From Oxytricha trifallax (lineage: Eukaryota > Ciliophora > Spirotrichea > Sporadotrichida > Oxytrichidae), in NCBI GenBank assembly GCA_000711775.1, contig ARYC01017132.1, positions 32,135 through 96,134 on the forward strand: a stretch of 64,000 nt of DNA, written 5' to 3'. A program made the position numbers and the translations under genes. Positions within the stretch are counted from its first letter, which is position 1; each line of letters opens with the position of its first letter. Shown piece after piece: positions 23,780 through 36,277 of this stretch. Below the pieces are notes generated by a model. That model was not told the DNA's origin, made no database searches, and saw nothing but the letters and a program-made list of their open reading frames with translations.

Positions 23780-24645
23780 TATATAAAAATTAATTTAATT
23801 ATGTGAGAAAAGAATTTAATGTTAAAAAGTTAAATAAGGAAGTATGCAAGTGCGATTAATTTATTATGCTTTCTTAAGATAAAATAGAATTATTTTTGAA
23901 CATTGAGCACTTTACAAAATTTTAGAAAATGTTAAGTTTAATTAACATATCCGTTAATGATTTAATATTATTCTTATTATCCAAACTAAATTGTAAATAT
24001 TTATATTCTATAAGAGTTAATGTATCATATTTGAGTTAATAACTAAGTGTTAACATAACTATTTACATTTAATTTAATCCAAATCAGTTCATCCTTTGAT
24101 ATCCCTTTGAAATATAAATCTGAATGGAATTTTAATAATTCTTAGTTTTTTATATGTAATATTCTTATTGATTGTAAAATTTAAGAAGTAGTGGTATATC
24201 TTGTAAAATTGTTTTATTAATTTTTTTATTTCATTTTTTAGAATGATTTGAAATTGATATACCATCTTAGAATTCGTTTGGAGATTTAATTTTCTATAAA
24301 TGGACTAATAAATTTATAATAATACTATGAATTGGACTTGAGAATTTAAGTCCAAGATTTTACATGATATTGATAACAATTTTTTTTCTCCATAGAATAG
24401 GTTTTATATTACTATTAAAATGCTGAATTATTTAATGATTTAATCACAGGTCGTTCTACCCAAAAATAAACACAAGACATATAGCAGTTATATTTTAATG
24501 CTGAACTGAATTAATATTCCAATATCAATATCTTCCACATTAAATTACATTTAAAAAACCATTTGGTGGGATTTCTGAGAAATCTATTTGAGGTACTATT
24601 TAATGCCTTTAAATTGGTTTGAGATTATTATAATAAATGCATAAA
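23780..24645. other. AT-rich DNA, no gene recognised
   Basis: No coding frame or repeat arms noted. Confidence 0.4.
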
Positions 24646-24658
24646 AATATAAGAAAAT

Positions 24659-26318
24659 AAAAGTAATAAAATTAAAAAAACTATTAAAATACAAAAAGTA
24701 AAGACTTAACGTAAACCCTAAGGTTTACACCAAAATGCACAACATCAAATTACTTCGACAACACATATACCAACTTCTTAAAACCTTTAACTTTAAATAA
24801 CTAAATAACCAAAGTTAAGTCACCTCTTCAGATTTCTCAGGAGCAACATGGATAGATGGGTAGTATTAGACCCCATCCAAAGAGGACTCCTTTAAAAAGT
24901 ATACTGCTTCTGCATCGCCCATGGTCAACACCGTGACAACATTACTGCTCTCAAAGCAAACAAACAAAGAGAACTAATATCTTTTAATTTCAAAAAATAT
25001 AAGAAATACAGCTAAAAAATTAATAAGCTAGCAAATTTCAACATTTGTAAAACAATTCAAGACCTTGCTTGGATTACTGATGACATAGTTAAGAGTGAAT
25101 CTTTCTATGTTAGAAAGAACATATCGATGTCACAGATTGTTAGGATAAGTAATACTAAGTTAATGAAGAATAGATTCTGACCAGAAATTTCTGGCCAAAT
25201 ACCGAGATACTAACAAAAGATATGGAAGCATTAGTCATAGACTTCAACCAAACAGAAACTCATACTTTTACAGATATATTCCACAATGACCTAATCTAAT
25301 CCAATAGGGAAATACTTTAGAAATATTTTATGAACTTAAGTAAAATAGTATTAAATGAAGTTATTATTAAACCTCCTTCTCAAGTGATCTACAAATCTAG
25401 CTTTGACGTTATCATAAAAACAGTAAAAATCCTAAAGATTTCAGAGAAAAATATCTCCCAGCATGGAATAAAGCCTTTTGCAATCAAACTAAGGCCTGAA
25501 CTATACAACTGAGGCATTACACATATAATCTATGATAAAATAGTTTAACTTCAAGTTTAATTGACTAACTACAAAACAGAATTCCTGCAACAAGTATTGG
25601 ACAAGCCAGGCACCTCCCTAATTAATTTCCCCTAAACAATATAAATCTTAGATAAATAATTCGAAGATATATAAGTTAAAGTAAACATAGGGGTAATAAT
25701 GTACAACAACCTTAGACAAAACTATATCAACACTATTGGAACTAAATTGTCTTAGATCGACAGTGACTTCTTAACTGAATACTGCTAATTAGCAGCACAT
25801 ATATGTGCTTGGATGGCAAACCAAACTTCCCCAAATTAGACGAGGATTGGATAGAAAAACTTTCCAGTATACTAGGAATTAGAGCACTTTTATCAACAAT
25901 TCACACCAACATTGACATTATGAATTTCCTTGAAAACATTTACATTCAGTAAAATAAGAAACCACTAAACAAGGAAGATTACAAAGAGGCTATTCTAATC
26001 GACGAACTAAAACCCAGATTAGGTATAAGAACCCTAAGTGAGAAAGTGGATAATAAAATACTTTGAATGGCAAAAGGATCGATAATAGACCTAAGAAACT
26101 TTGAGGACAGACAAATTCCGGAAAAAATTCTAGGGCATAAGGATCTTTTACAAAGGCTTCATATGCTTATGACAGAACAATGGAACTGAATGAGACACAA
26201 GAAATTAATTGATAGGGCTTGACCCTTATATATTAACATATATTTAAGATCGAGGGTCCCCAGAGACTTCAATGTGATTATTTTATTATTATTATTTTAT
26301 TATTATTATTATTATTAT
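24659..26318 (+). mobile_element. Retroelement insertion with 11-bp TSD and (ATT)n tail
   Basis: TATAAGAAAAT occurs at 24648-24658 and 26319-26329, flanking a 1.66-kb block that ends in a (TTA/ATT)n tail with a small AGGGCTTGACCCT hairpin upstream. This architecture matches the LINE at 18.1-19.75 kb. No RT motif is present, so it is either the other half of a LINE (an ORF1-like segment) or a non-autonomous relative. Confidence 0.8.
24849..26240 (+). pseudogene. Unassigned retroelement protein, frame broken by TGAs and a shift
   Basis: The frame starts at ATG 24849 (MDRWVVLDPIQRGL). It shifts near 25180 and continues through KPPSQVIYKSSFDVIIKTVK and GITHIIYDKIVQLQ after a TGA at 25510, then through QLAAHICAWMANQTSPN to about 25850. 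Another frame resumes near 25918 with MNFLENIYIQQNKK. The composition is helical and charged, and I recognise no reverse transcriptase, endonuclease or zinc-knuckle motif. It sits inside a TSD-flanked insertion with a (TTA)n tail, so it is most likely element-encoded. Function unknown. Confidence 0.5.
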
Positions 26319-26329
26319 TATAAGAAAAT

Positions 26330-28540
26330 GCATTTTACTTAAAAAAAATAAAATATATAATATTTAAGTTTTATTAATCTTACTTCTGCTATTAAATTAC
26401 AATTCATAACCTCTATTTTTAAAGAAATTGACAAAAAAATAATAAAAGGTCAAACATTTGATTATGACATGATCTCAACAAACAACTAATTTTATCATCT
26501 TACATAATATGTATTTATTATCTATTATTCTAGAAAATCAATGCGAATTTGATGTCTTTTTATTTTAAATAAGAATAATCTTTTAGTTTCTATCAGAAAT
26601 TTCTTCACCTTACTTATCTTCAACTTTTCAAATAAGATATATATACTATTCAAAATGAGGATTGCATAAAGCATTTAAAATTAGCTTGATTAAGAACTGA
26701 AGATAAATTAAATAAATTTAGCAATATCTATGCTTTTTCATTGCTTAAAATATATTAATTTTGAAATAAATATTTATATAATTTAAATTTATGAGTTTAG
26801 ATTTTCTTGAAATGGTTTGAGTTATTTTAACTAAAATATTAAAAATTTATATTAGAATGAAATGAAAACCAAAAATAAACTGAAATCTGTGATAATATTA
26901 TCATATTATGTGTTTATTCAAATTGTATATTCAAAGTTTATTAATTTTGCCAAATCATTTTTTAATTACTTTACTTTATTCTGTTAAGAATCAATCTTAT
27001 TTTTTACTCCTTCTATGTTGTAACTTTATAAGCTTTATAATTTAAATAGGAGATTATTATAATTTCAAACAAGAATTGTTTCAATCTCAAGGAAATAAGA
27101 GCTTATTATTATGTCTTATATATTTCTTACAGTTTGAGTTATTTAGTAATTGATAAACAATGAATAAATTGAAAAACATAGATTAGATGGAATAATGCAA
27201 ATGCGATTTGTTTTTGATTGATTCAATTTCAAACATGTGTATAATTTTATTTGTTACAAATAATTAAAAATATTTTCTAGCCTCTTTATTAATACATAGA
27301 TCCTTGAAATTATTAGGCGAAAGACAGTTCTTTAAATTGATACTGAATCTTATCTTTAGTATTAATTAAAGTATATGATATTAATTAACTAATTAGCATT
27401 GTTAGAAATAATACCCAAAAAAGTTTCCAGAATATATTCATAACTATTTTTAATTATAGAAGTTTCATAAAGTACGCTGATGAAATAATAATTTTTTAAA
27501 AACAAAATTATGTGATGCTACACTCTATTACAATTTAAGTGTTTTAAGAACAAGGTAAATGGTAGCCTGTAATAATATATATCTTTTTGGGACGTATAAT
27601 AAATAATTATAGGATTGAATTATTTATAAAAAAAGATACTTTGAAATGAATCCATGAACTACCATTCTTCAAAGTGGTAAAAGAGAATATGTGTAGTGAT
27701 GATGATAGTAAAAATTTTAAGTAATTCCACTATTTTAAATTTTTTTTTGAAATGATATATAATTTATTATAAGTATCCTCAACTTATATTTAAAAACTTG
27801 TCATAATTATTTTAAGCTGTGTGATTAAAAGCTAGTAGGATTTACTTAAGTAGGATGGATGTATATTACTTGCTATTCCTTAAGGAGATACTTGGCTAAG
27901 AAAAGTTATAGTTAATCTTGAAGGAAAAATCAAAGATCTTATCATCAAAAGCTTACTACACTATATTTAAACTTTAAGTTATTTAATTTAATATTGAAAC
28001 TAGACTTAAATATAATTATATTGCCAAAAAAATAAAATCTATATATATATTGTCTCTAAAAGCACAATTAATATAATAATTCTTGTTACTTGTTTCTGAA
28101 AACCAAACATAGTAGGCTAATGATTCCTGTAAGCTGTACCTATGATTGGTGTGAGAACCTCAATTTAAAGACTGTGTGTTTGATATATTAACTTTTATGA
28201 TTATATATTAGAAATTCTAAAATACACTTACTAAGCTAAAAAATCTAGGATTTTTTTCTGAAATAGAAATATTTCCCGTTTAAGCAAGCAAAAGAAATTT
28301 ATTTAATAGATTGAAACTAATTTGATGAATTTACGTTTTGTTAAACTAAAAATATAAATTATTATAGATTTTGCTAATAAATGCTGTATTTATATCATAG
28401 ATGTCTTAAAATATCAGTTCTGCTATTTAATATATCTATATTTGTGAATGCCAGATATGTAATACTGAATTCATTTTGATGGAATACAAATCAAAATAAA
28501 ATAAACGATGAATGCCTAATTTGGTATAGTAAAAATGACA
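26330..28540. other. 2.2 kb AT-rich DNA, no gene recognised
   Basis: No frames with protein character, no inverted arms noted. Confidence 0.4.
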
Positions 28541-28550
28541 ATGTATATTT

Positions 28551-28625
28551 ATCATAATAATAACTGTAATATGTTCACATCGAGGTCTCTGAGGATTCCC
28601 GATCTTGTATATATATAAATATATA
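28551..28625 (-). repeat. Relic of the 3' end of the 24.66-kb retroelement family
   Basis: Read on minus, this segment contains a diverged copy of the 3' terminal region of the 24.66-26.32 kb element (AGATCGAGGGTCCCCAGAGA there; CGGGAATCCTCAGAGACCTC here) and AT-rich flanks of similar spacing. The upstream part cannot be aligned by eye, so the extent is uncertain. Confidence 0.5.
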
Positions 28626-28629
28626 CGAA

Positions 28630-29080
28630 AAGTTCAATAATTATGTCTTAATCATAACAAATTAGTAGGAAATATGTCTCGGTTAACCTGAATTGAATCT
28701 ATAGGGAATTTCATTTTTGTATTCATACATTACTATCTTTTTTTCCTCGGTCTCTGAATGACTCCTTCAATTTTCTTCTTCCTGTTATGGTTAACTTATC
28801 TTTTCTGGATTCTTTTATTTCATAACTAAGTACATCACTTCTTCTTTTTCCCTTTTATTTTATAGACTTACAATCTCTGTGAAGAAATTTGAAGATGATA
28901 AGATCTTGAAGGGAAAATTAGATTTCAATTGCAGCTTGAGTTTAGGTGTATCCCTTTATCGAATATGAGAATTCATAAAAGTCATGTAAGTTGCACTTTC
29001 CTTTACTGATAATTGTATATTCCATTTTTAATATTTATTTTTTTATTATTATTTAAATTTCAATTATTTTCATCGCCTGA
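28630..29080. other. AT-rich DNA, no gene recognised
   Basis: Slightly C/T-rich, possibly a continuation of the retroelement relic, but no frame could be assigned. Confidence 0.3.
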
Positions 29081-29083
29081 CAA

Positions 29084-29113
29084 CATTTTTAATGATTGTC
29101 AGGCCACCAATTT
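29084..29113. repeat. Hairpin GCCTGACAA..TTGTCAGGC, copy 1
   Basis: Perfect or near-perfect 10-bp inverted repeat around a 9-nt AT loop. A second copy with the same stem but a different loop lies at 29400-29432. Confidence 0.75.
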
Positions 29114-29399
29114 TCTTAAATATTTTAAGTATTTTTATTATCAATGAAAATTTATTCTTCAACTTTTAAAATAATTGCTTTTCTTATTGATGTATTTTCT
29201 ACTTTTAATTTCCTTTTTGTTAATGTTAATTCCTTTTGCTTTTAGTTATAATCCTTATGCCTTTTATAGGGTGCCTATTTGAATATCTTAAATGATATTT
29301 ATGGACCCTTTATATTTAATAGGGATACTTAGAACAATATTCTAAATCCTTTTCTATATCTCTTAATTACTTTTGGAACATAACATCTAAAATTACCTC

Positions 29400-29432
29400 G
29401 CCTGACAATTATTTAAAAGGTTGTCAGGCCAG
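29400..29432. repeat. Hairpin GCCTGACAA..TTGTCAGGC, copy 2
   Basis: Same stem as 29084-29113, loop ATTATTTAAAAGG-like. Spacing between copies is about 315 bp. The origin is unknown. Confidence 0.75.
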
Positions 29433-29632
29433 ATCAGTATTATAAATATTAACCGAATTCTTAACTACAGCATGTTGGCATATTTCTTAGAATTCACAAA
29501 TTCTGATTGAGAATATTTTTAGTTTTAAGAAAGTTCAACTAGCTTCAACAGAAGCCAACAAAATATGCTATAATCAGTACAAGAATGACTTTATTTAACT
29601 TGACTTTTATGAAATTTATTTTCTTATACTCA

Positions 29633-30088
29633 TCATTTTCTGATCCCATATTTAGGATTACTAAATGTTATTGTAGGTAAATGTCTTGTTTACCTTATGT
29701 TGATGTCTTTTAATAGATCATGGTCTCTGTTTATTTGCTGTATTTATGTAAATGGTAAACTTTTTGGGTTATACCAATTATACCGGTCTATGAAGTAGTT
29801 TTTCCAGGCTAGGCTAAGATGGAGGAAAAGAATTTTATGACTTCCTAATGTTAGGAATTGTTGAAATTGTGTTTTTGAGGATTTCTTTTTAGTCAAACCA
29901 TTGTTAGGCACTTATTCTTACTCCTTTTCTAAAGTTTAAGTGTTGATTATCCTTTCTGTGAATTTATCTCCTGAATTGTCACTTTGAAGAGTAGGTCCTA
30001 AAATAAAGTTCTTGAATATTAGAATTACATCTAGCTGCTATTTGAAGACTAGTATGAAGTTTAATCTATTCCAAACTTAAAGTATTTC
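29633..30088 (-). CDS. Unassigned frame, 151 codons, weakly integrase-like
   Basis: Open on minus from just after a TGA (30089-30091) to TGA 29633-29635; no ATG begins it, so it is a partial frame. It has good protein character: LGPTLQSDNSGDKFTERI, then SLAWKNYFIDRYNWYNPKSL. The SDNxGxxF pattern followed by a W..YN..P pattern recalls retroviral-type integrase cores (second catalytic Asp and the C-terminal part), but the catalytic Glu is not evident and I saw no first Asp motif. It lies directly downstream of the 176-aa frame on the same strand, separated by about 75 bp, and the two may be parts of one broken gene. Confidence 0.35.
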
Positions 30089-30164
30089 TCAGTATTTTCT
30101 TACTCACTAAACTGGATCTTGTGTTATTACTTGTGTGGATAGGTGTGTACTTCTTATTAAATTT

Positions 30165-30695
30165 TCACTTATTTATAAGTATTATATATTGATATTTAGT
30201 ATATGTTAGGGGCTGAAGTTTATGAAAGTAATACTAATGCATGCTGTCTAAGTAACTTTTTTAATCATTGTCAACCTTTAAAATGAAGAGATAAACATCC
30301 GTCTACTCTGAATCTAATGCAGTCTCTATTATGAGTGAGTCTTTAACATATCTTTTTAGAATAGGTTTTCTCAGGTTCATTGTAAGTAATGAAGTACTGT
30401 GGAATGTTTGAGATAAGACTTATCTATAATATGGTTCTTAAAACCATACTACTGGGAAGTTTCGGATGCGACTATGAAACCACATTCTGGAACTTGGAGT
30501 TAGTCGCTACGATTTATTATTTTTTTATAATAAAATTAAATACAAGATTGTCAAATATAGAGCAAATATTTTCTTAAACGGTAATTTTATAAGCTTTTAT
30601 TATATAATTATAAATAAAATATTGTTAAATGTCTTTCGGCTATGATTTATAAGTTTGTTACAGTTTACATGATATGCAATAATTAAATTATGCAT
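30165..30695 (-). CDS. Unassigned 176-aa frame with a hydrophobic segment
   Basis: Open on minus from ATG 30695 to TGA 30165-30167 in the ciliate code. The N-terminal half has a hydrophobic patch (FALYLTILYLILLQ). The second half lies in a clearly less AT-rich patch and is well balanced (LRKPILKRYVKDSLIIE, then EQTDVYLFILKVDND). No family recognised. With the frame at 29633-30088 it could be one germline gene interrupted by a frame change. Coding in the second half is more credible than in the first. Confidence 0.4.
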
Positions 30696-30699
30696 AAAT

Positions 30700-31613
30700 A
30701 CAATAATTATTAAAAAATGTATATTTAAAGATTTTACTAACATTCTTTAATGTTATTTTGTCTATTGAACCAATAATATTACATTTTAAACTGTCTGTAG
30801 ATTTTTTTATATTCATAGTTCAATTGTGTTTGTTTTAGTAAGTTCTTAGACACTCTTAATTTTAACAACTCTTTTTAATTAACAAAAAATAAGAACGTTC
30901 TTTAAATTATATTGCTTTGATCTTGATTGAAATTAATTTTACTATAGATAAAATAGAAAAATATCTTGAAAAGTAAATTAAAAAGAATATACAAACTGTC
31001 TTTGAATTAGATATCTTCAAATATTAGTATAATAATGAGAGAGAAAATTGAATTATATATCTGCTTATTTTATAGCATGCAATCATAGATTTTACTCAGG
31101 TATTTATTATTTATTTTTAATATTAATTTATTCAGATTTTTCAATTCAAGTTTTTTTTAAGAATTGTAATTGGTGTATTTTATAGGACTTAATATTTTAA
31201 TTCTGAAAGTGAAATTTTTCAATCTTTAAATGTCATTATATATGTTGCGCGGTAGGGATAGTCTCATTTTATATTATTAAGTATAAATGTTAGTTTCTTT
31301 TTCTGCTAATTCAAGTATGAGAAGTTACATTTGCATTTTGTGGTTTAAATTATTGATATATAATTAATTACTTTTATTTAAATATGATATAAGTTCAATA
31401 TATGTCAGAGAGGTTTTAACATTAATATGTATGTTTTATTTCATTTTAGTTATGTAATTAAAGTTTATAAAAATGTTTCGTTTATTTGAATATTTAAACT
31501 ATTTTTTATTTTTAAAAATATATGATCAATATTAAGAGATATGCTTCTTATTTAGCTAGTAGAACTTAAATGAGTGACAGATAAATAGTGCATAAACTCT
31601 TTTGTAATGATAC
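30700..31613. other. AT-rich DNA, no gene recognised
   Basis: Featureless up to the ATT target site of TBE-B. Confidence 0.4.
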
Positions 31614-31769
31614 ATTCAAAACCCCTGAAGTTATTTATTTGAGTTTTTGAATGATAAGAGGCTGCAATTATCGTATACTTTATTAGGGTTTTATTTGGGT
31701 CATTGTAGGGATTTAATGTTTAAATATTAGTAATTTAAATGAGTATATCAAACGAGTTAATAAAATATT

Positions 31770-33180
31770 TTATACAAACATATTCTTAGAGTCATGTGGC
31801 AGTTCTCTGAAATTTATCTTTCTAAGTTGCTGTTTGATTGTGTCTATCGTATTATCGTTTTAATTTCTTGGCTTGATAATAGTTAAGTATGCAAGTTCTC
31901 TGAGACCTACATTTATTTTATTTTTATCGAGATATTGCTTGATTCTTTACTTAAAATCTCTCCCACTCTTGCAGCTAAAGTAATCGTTTCTTGGCATAAC
32001 GCTCTCTATTATTATTACTGCAAGAGCCCAGATGTCCCATTAAGTGTCTCCGTCTATCCAATCTTCTCTTTCTGGGAAATAACCTGGATTGCCATATACA
32101 TTTCCTAATGCAGATGCTTGCACACTTTGATATATTTCGAAATCAATAATATAAACTCTAAGAGGTTGAAAGTTTATCATGATGGCTTTAAGTCTCTATA
32201 AACATAACCAAGCTTAAGATGCTTTTCAATACCCTCAACTATCTGCTGAACTATGTAGCCAATTTGAATTTGGCATCTATTATCAGATAAAAGTTCTCTT
32301 GTAAGTCATTTCGATGAAAGGAAGTCTAAATGCTACATGATCTTTACCCAAAAAAATGGCATCTATCTGTATAATATCCTTTGCACCCTCTAATATTTGT
32401 CTATTAAAGAGCATAATACTCATTATCATATTCCATTTAGAACATATCATCAGCAAGGAAGTAATTGAAAGATAAATTTTATAGGCATATTTATCATAAT
32501 TGATGATACTTTTCCCTGCTTTATCCTCGAGGGGGAAGTAGCTTTCAAGACAAGAATCGATGTCAATAATTTTTAATAAAAATCTTTATCGTCTAAAATT
32601 GTACCATGATTTATTTATCTCAGAGACAGGACAAATCTTTACTGCTTTCTTTATTTTGACTTACTTCTGTACCTAAACTCAAAGTGACTCGACAGGATTT
32701 CTTGACCTTCTTTTTCATAGGAGCTTTTTCCTGTAGGTTCATGAATAAAAACAAAGCTTTAATTGTTCTTTTTTCTTTAAGTGGACTTTGAGGTCTATTG
32801 TATGAGAATATGGCTTCTTACAGAACTCAAAAAAATACTTGCCATCCTTCTTTTAATGCTTGATATTGTAATGTATATCTCTCAAATGTCTCTTATAAGT
32901 TGACTTGTAAAGGAAAGCTTTATTGAATTATTTGCATTAAAATTTAATTTAGACAGATAAAATTTAATGCTTTATGGCGGGTTATTTAATCATCAATTTG
33001 AGCAGCCTCTTAGATGACCTCCTTCTTAACTAATATTTTAATATCAAAAGTTTACCCGTCAAAAGTGTCATAAGTAAGCTCCCACTAAATGCAAGCGTCT
33101 CTGGTTTAACATTTTTGGATTGCTGGAATAATACCTTTTATTGACTTTCAAGCAATGCTGCTCTTCTCAAAAGGTAAGCG
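31770..33180 (-). pseudogene. TBE-B zinc-finger/kinase gene, decayed
   Basis: The minus strand keeps recognisable pieces: a degraded catalytic loop LGYVYRDLKPS near 32200, where His is Tyr and TGA follows, and the kinase C-lobe near 32000-32060. The zinc-finger region near 32880-33000 is disrupted by an insertion relative to A. Boundaries are placed by comparison with A and are approximate. Confidence 0.7.
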
Positions 33181-33714
33181 AATATTTTAGATTGCTTTAT
33201 TATAATAATGATAAAATCTGCCTAGAAATACTATAATTGTTGAGTATTAGACATTCTGGTAAATACTTTGCTGATAGGTAAGCATATTAAATAATTGTAA
33301 GTTGACATATTTTAAAAGTATACATTTTATTTTACTAAATTATAATGCTCCTTAAGAAATATTGTTTCTCTAGGAGGTCATCCAAACCAAGTTTGAACTT
33401 AATTTGGAGGTAAATTTATTAAACATTTTTTAATTTAATATGCTCCTAATTAAGTTTAGCTTTAAAATTTAACTCCTAATAAAGTTCAAACTTAATTTGG
33501 AGGACCTTCTTAAATAATTGAACATTAATAGGAGCAATTTAATGGAGATAGTTTGATTAAAATGGAAATCAATCTGTGAAATTGGAACAAGTTTTTCAAT
33601 TCTTCTTCGCATATTTTTTTAATGCTGACATCCAGTAGGTCTTCCCTATTTAGTAGTAAGATTTTAATACACTTAGAATGGATATCCATAATTTATTAAT
33701 ATTTCTAGAAAGAG

Positions 33715-34497
33715 GAAGCAAGATCGAGTCTATAAATTATGCAATGAAGAGAATTTAATCTCAAGATTTAATAGGAAAATTTAGAATTAAAGATGACCTA
33801 TATAGATACTTGGTATAGAAAGGTAAGTTCTAAACTTAGATTAATATATTCATGATAGTTGGATTGTTCTTGCCTACTTAAGAGGGAACTATAATATCAT
33901 TCTTTAAAGCCTTACTAACTGAAGATAAAAAGCTTATAAGTCTAATGAAATTAGGATGATAGAGATACCTAAATACCCTTAAATTTCTATAACAAATCTT
34001 TATGAGGATACGATGAGTGATCCAGATGTTGCTCTTTACCTTCCATCAAAGATAAAACTCTCTAATAAGTTGCCTCAAAGAAACATCTTCTTTGGTGTTT
34101 TGGAACTCTGAAACCTGAGTACTAAAATGAAGTAATTTAAGAAGCTCACAAGAAACGATACAGCATCACTCTGAAGAAAAAGAGAAGAAAGGTATTAAAA
34201 TAAGTGACACGTTGCTCTAGGAACTTCAAAAGCATCCTTTCATCTCAAGTAAGCTTAGTCTTCTAACTTTATAGAAAAACCTGGTACTGCTATATACTTG
34301 ATGAAAGAGCGCAGCAAATTAAACAAAGAGAGAAAGTCTCAAGTAAAACATGAATTGAGTAAGAGGCTCTTCAAAGATTTATAAAAGCCAGACGAGATTA
34401 TATATACGCAGAGAGAAGAAACATAGGCCCAAGCAAGCTGTAAGAGGAAGAAAATAAAGAGAAGAAAAATCCCTTTCTAGGTTAATTTAATATGTGA
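33715..34497 (+). pseudogene. TBE-B '22 kDa' gene, decayed
   Basis: Homologous throughout to the A and C copies. Core fragments include EIPKYPQISITNLYEDTM-like residues near 33960-34015, and a 26-nt GTAAGC..ATAG intron at 34249-34274. Several single-base indels break the frame. The final conserved block runs to TGA 34495-34497. Confidence 0.7.
34249..34274 (+). other. Candidate 26-nt intron in the TBE-B 22 kDa gene
   Basis: GTAAGC at the start and TATAG at the end, at the position shared with A, C and D. Confidence 0.55.
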
Positions 34498-34529
34498 ACT
34501 TATTCATTCGTTTAAAAATAAAACTTATT

Positions 34530-35545
34530 TATATACACAATCTCCCTTCTCTTGCGCATACTTTGTTTTATCATCGCTGACTCTTTTACAGCACGCTTAA
34601 TAAAATCTACTGTATCTATCTTCAAAGCGTGCATCAAGTGGTAGAGGAGAAGTTTTTTGTAGTGGCCTTTTAATAAAACCCAATATAATTCAATTCCATT
34701 GAATTAAGGGCTGTTAGGAACATTAAATACAGGTGTAATGTTTAATCTTTCATATTCCTTTCTTGTCTTTAGTTTATGAACTGATAATTTATCTTCAAAT
34801 AGAATAATCTCTTAGTCAGCGTACTTGTCTCTGAGTTATTGAAAGAACTTAAAATCTTATTCATTCTTTAAAGAACGAAGTGAATAACATAGGTTTCGAA
34901 GCCACTATCTTAACTTATTCCACCAAGAATAGCATGGGTTTAAACCTTAACATTTTAATCATATACTACTAATCTTTATACCAAGACCTTGATATGAAGG
35001 TATTAAAGGTGAATTCTGCCTCATCAGCGTGTATGAACATGATGTTATTAGTAATAGCTCTCTGAATTTAATTGAATATATAATTTAAATTATCCTTATA
35101 AAATGGAACATTAAAGTCAATCACCCTCTTTATATGATTGACTGTCTTGTAAGATATTCTATTCTTTTTATATATGTTAGCTATGGATTAAGCAGAGATA
35201 TGAAGCTCAGGAAATTGGCGATGAAACATCAACAGCTCTTTATGCCAGAGTGAAATGAGCTCAGTATTTAAGAGATTTATCATAAATAAGATAATCGATA
35301 TGATGTTGCTAAAATTTTAAAGGTCTCTATGGCTTAGAAATAAGATGCTATTTCTTTAAATAAATGCTAATAGACAGTGAGACCTAACAGAAGGTGGAGA
35401 TTTATGTTTCAGCCTTGTTAAAGACGTGTAATTTAGAATTGGCTTGAGTTGATCGCTATAATCATCACATCCATTACGTAACTTAAACAATAAATCTATA
35501 TACTCACTGTTATAAACTCACCCAAAACCTCGCATTAACTCACTT
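34530..35545 (-). pseudogene. TBE-B transposase, decayed
   Basis: The minus strand aligns with the A and C transposases. The region around 35040 holds the first catalytic Asp context (HADEAEFT-like) and the region around 34690 holds the PxFNGIE-like Glu context. It begins near ATGCGAGGTTTTGGG, which runs into TGA at once. Many indels; not functional. Confidence 0.7.
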
Positions 35546-35962
35546 AAATTACTAATATTTAAACATTAACCCTAACATAAACCCTCATAAAACCCTAATA
35601 AAGTATGCGTTAATTGCACCCTATTATCATTCAAAAACTTAATCAAACAAATTCAAGAGTTTTGGAGTTTTGATTTCGTTTAGTTGCAATACTTTAAATA
35701 TCGATTTATAAATAGACATTTGCTTAAAGCTGCTTGAACTACTTAAACGCTATTGTTGTCATCACTTTTTAAGCAAATATTTCATGTTCATAGATATAGT
35801 TCCCACTTAGTATCAATTCACTATTATTCCATTAAAATTATTTATTTTATATTTTTATTAAGTAGTATTATTAATTATCCCTTAAAGTGTGCAATGATCG
35901 TAAGTAATATATTAAAAGGTCACCTCGTGATGAGCAACTAATAGTTTATAAAACTGTATTTC

Positions 35963-36277
35963 TCAGACACCAGAACTCAAGTTTATTATTGTTAATTTAA
36001 TGGTCAGATTAACTACAATATAGTCTATATCGTCATAAAATAGGTCCAAATTTTATCGATGAACTATCAGCTACCTTGATTCTAAAGAATTGATAAGAGC
36101 ATAATAGATATAATCTATCAGTACTTCACGACTAATATATTTGTCTAAGTCATTATAGTATAACTCAAAGTCTTTGAATTTTAAAATTATTGCTTAGCTT
36201 GTTTCTATAAACTTTGGTAGGCTCAAGTGTATTTAAAAGAGTTCAATTTATTTTTCTATATTTATATTGCTATCCAT
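35963..36277 (-). CDS. Unassigned 104-aa protein
   Basis: A complete ciliate-code frame on minus, from ATG 36277 (MDSNINIEKQIELFQIH) to TGA 35963-35965. It is charged and helical at first (IILKFKDFELYYNDLDKYIS), then has an acidic/aromatic stretch (NLDLFYDDIDYIVVNL). No domain recognised. Just upstream on the same strand (36246-36460) another frame with good protein character (FISTSKFKSISPSIV, then NIILEFDGTSILILPDF) overlaps its start, and further pieces reach about 36900. The 104-aa frame may therefore be the end of a longer gene interrupted by frame changes. Confidence 0.4.

Larger units (their letters stand above)
31617..35672. mobile_element. TBE-type transposon B, about 4.06 kb, strongly decayed
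   Basis: The left end CAAAACCCCTGAAG and right end GAGTTTTGGAGTTTTG are inverted and telomere-like, flanked by ATT (31614-31616 and 35673-35675). The left cap has only one C4A4-like unit, so it has lost part of its end. The internal order is as in A and C. All three genes carry many frame changes. It is closest to element A over most of its length, which suggests they belong to the same subfamily. Confidence 0.92.
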
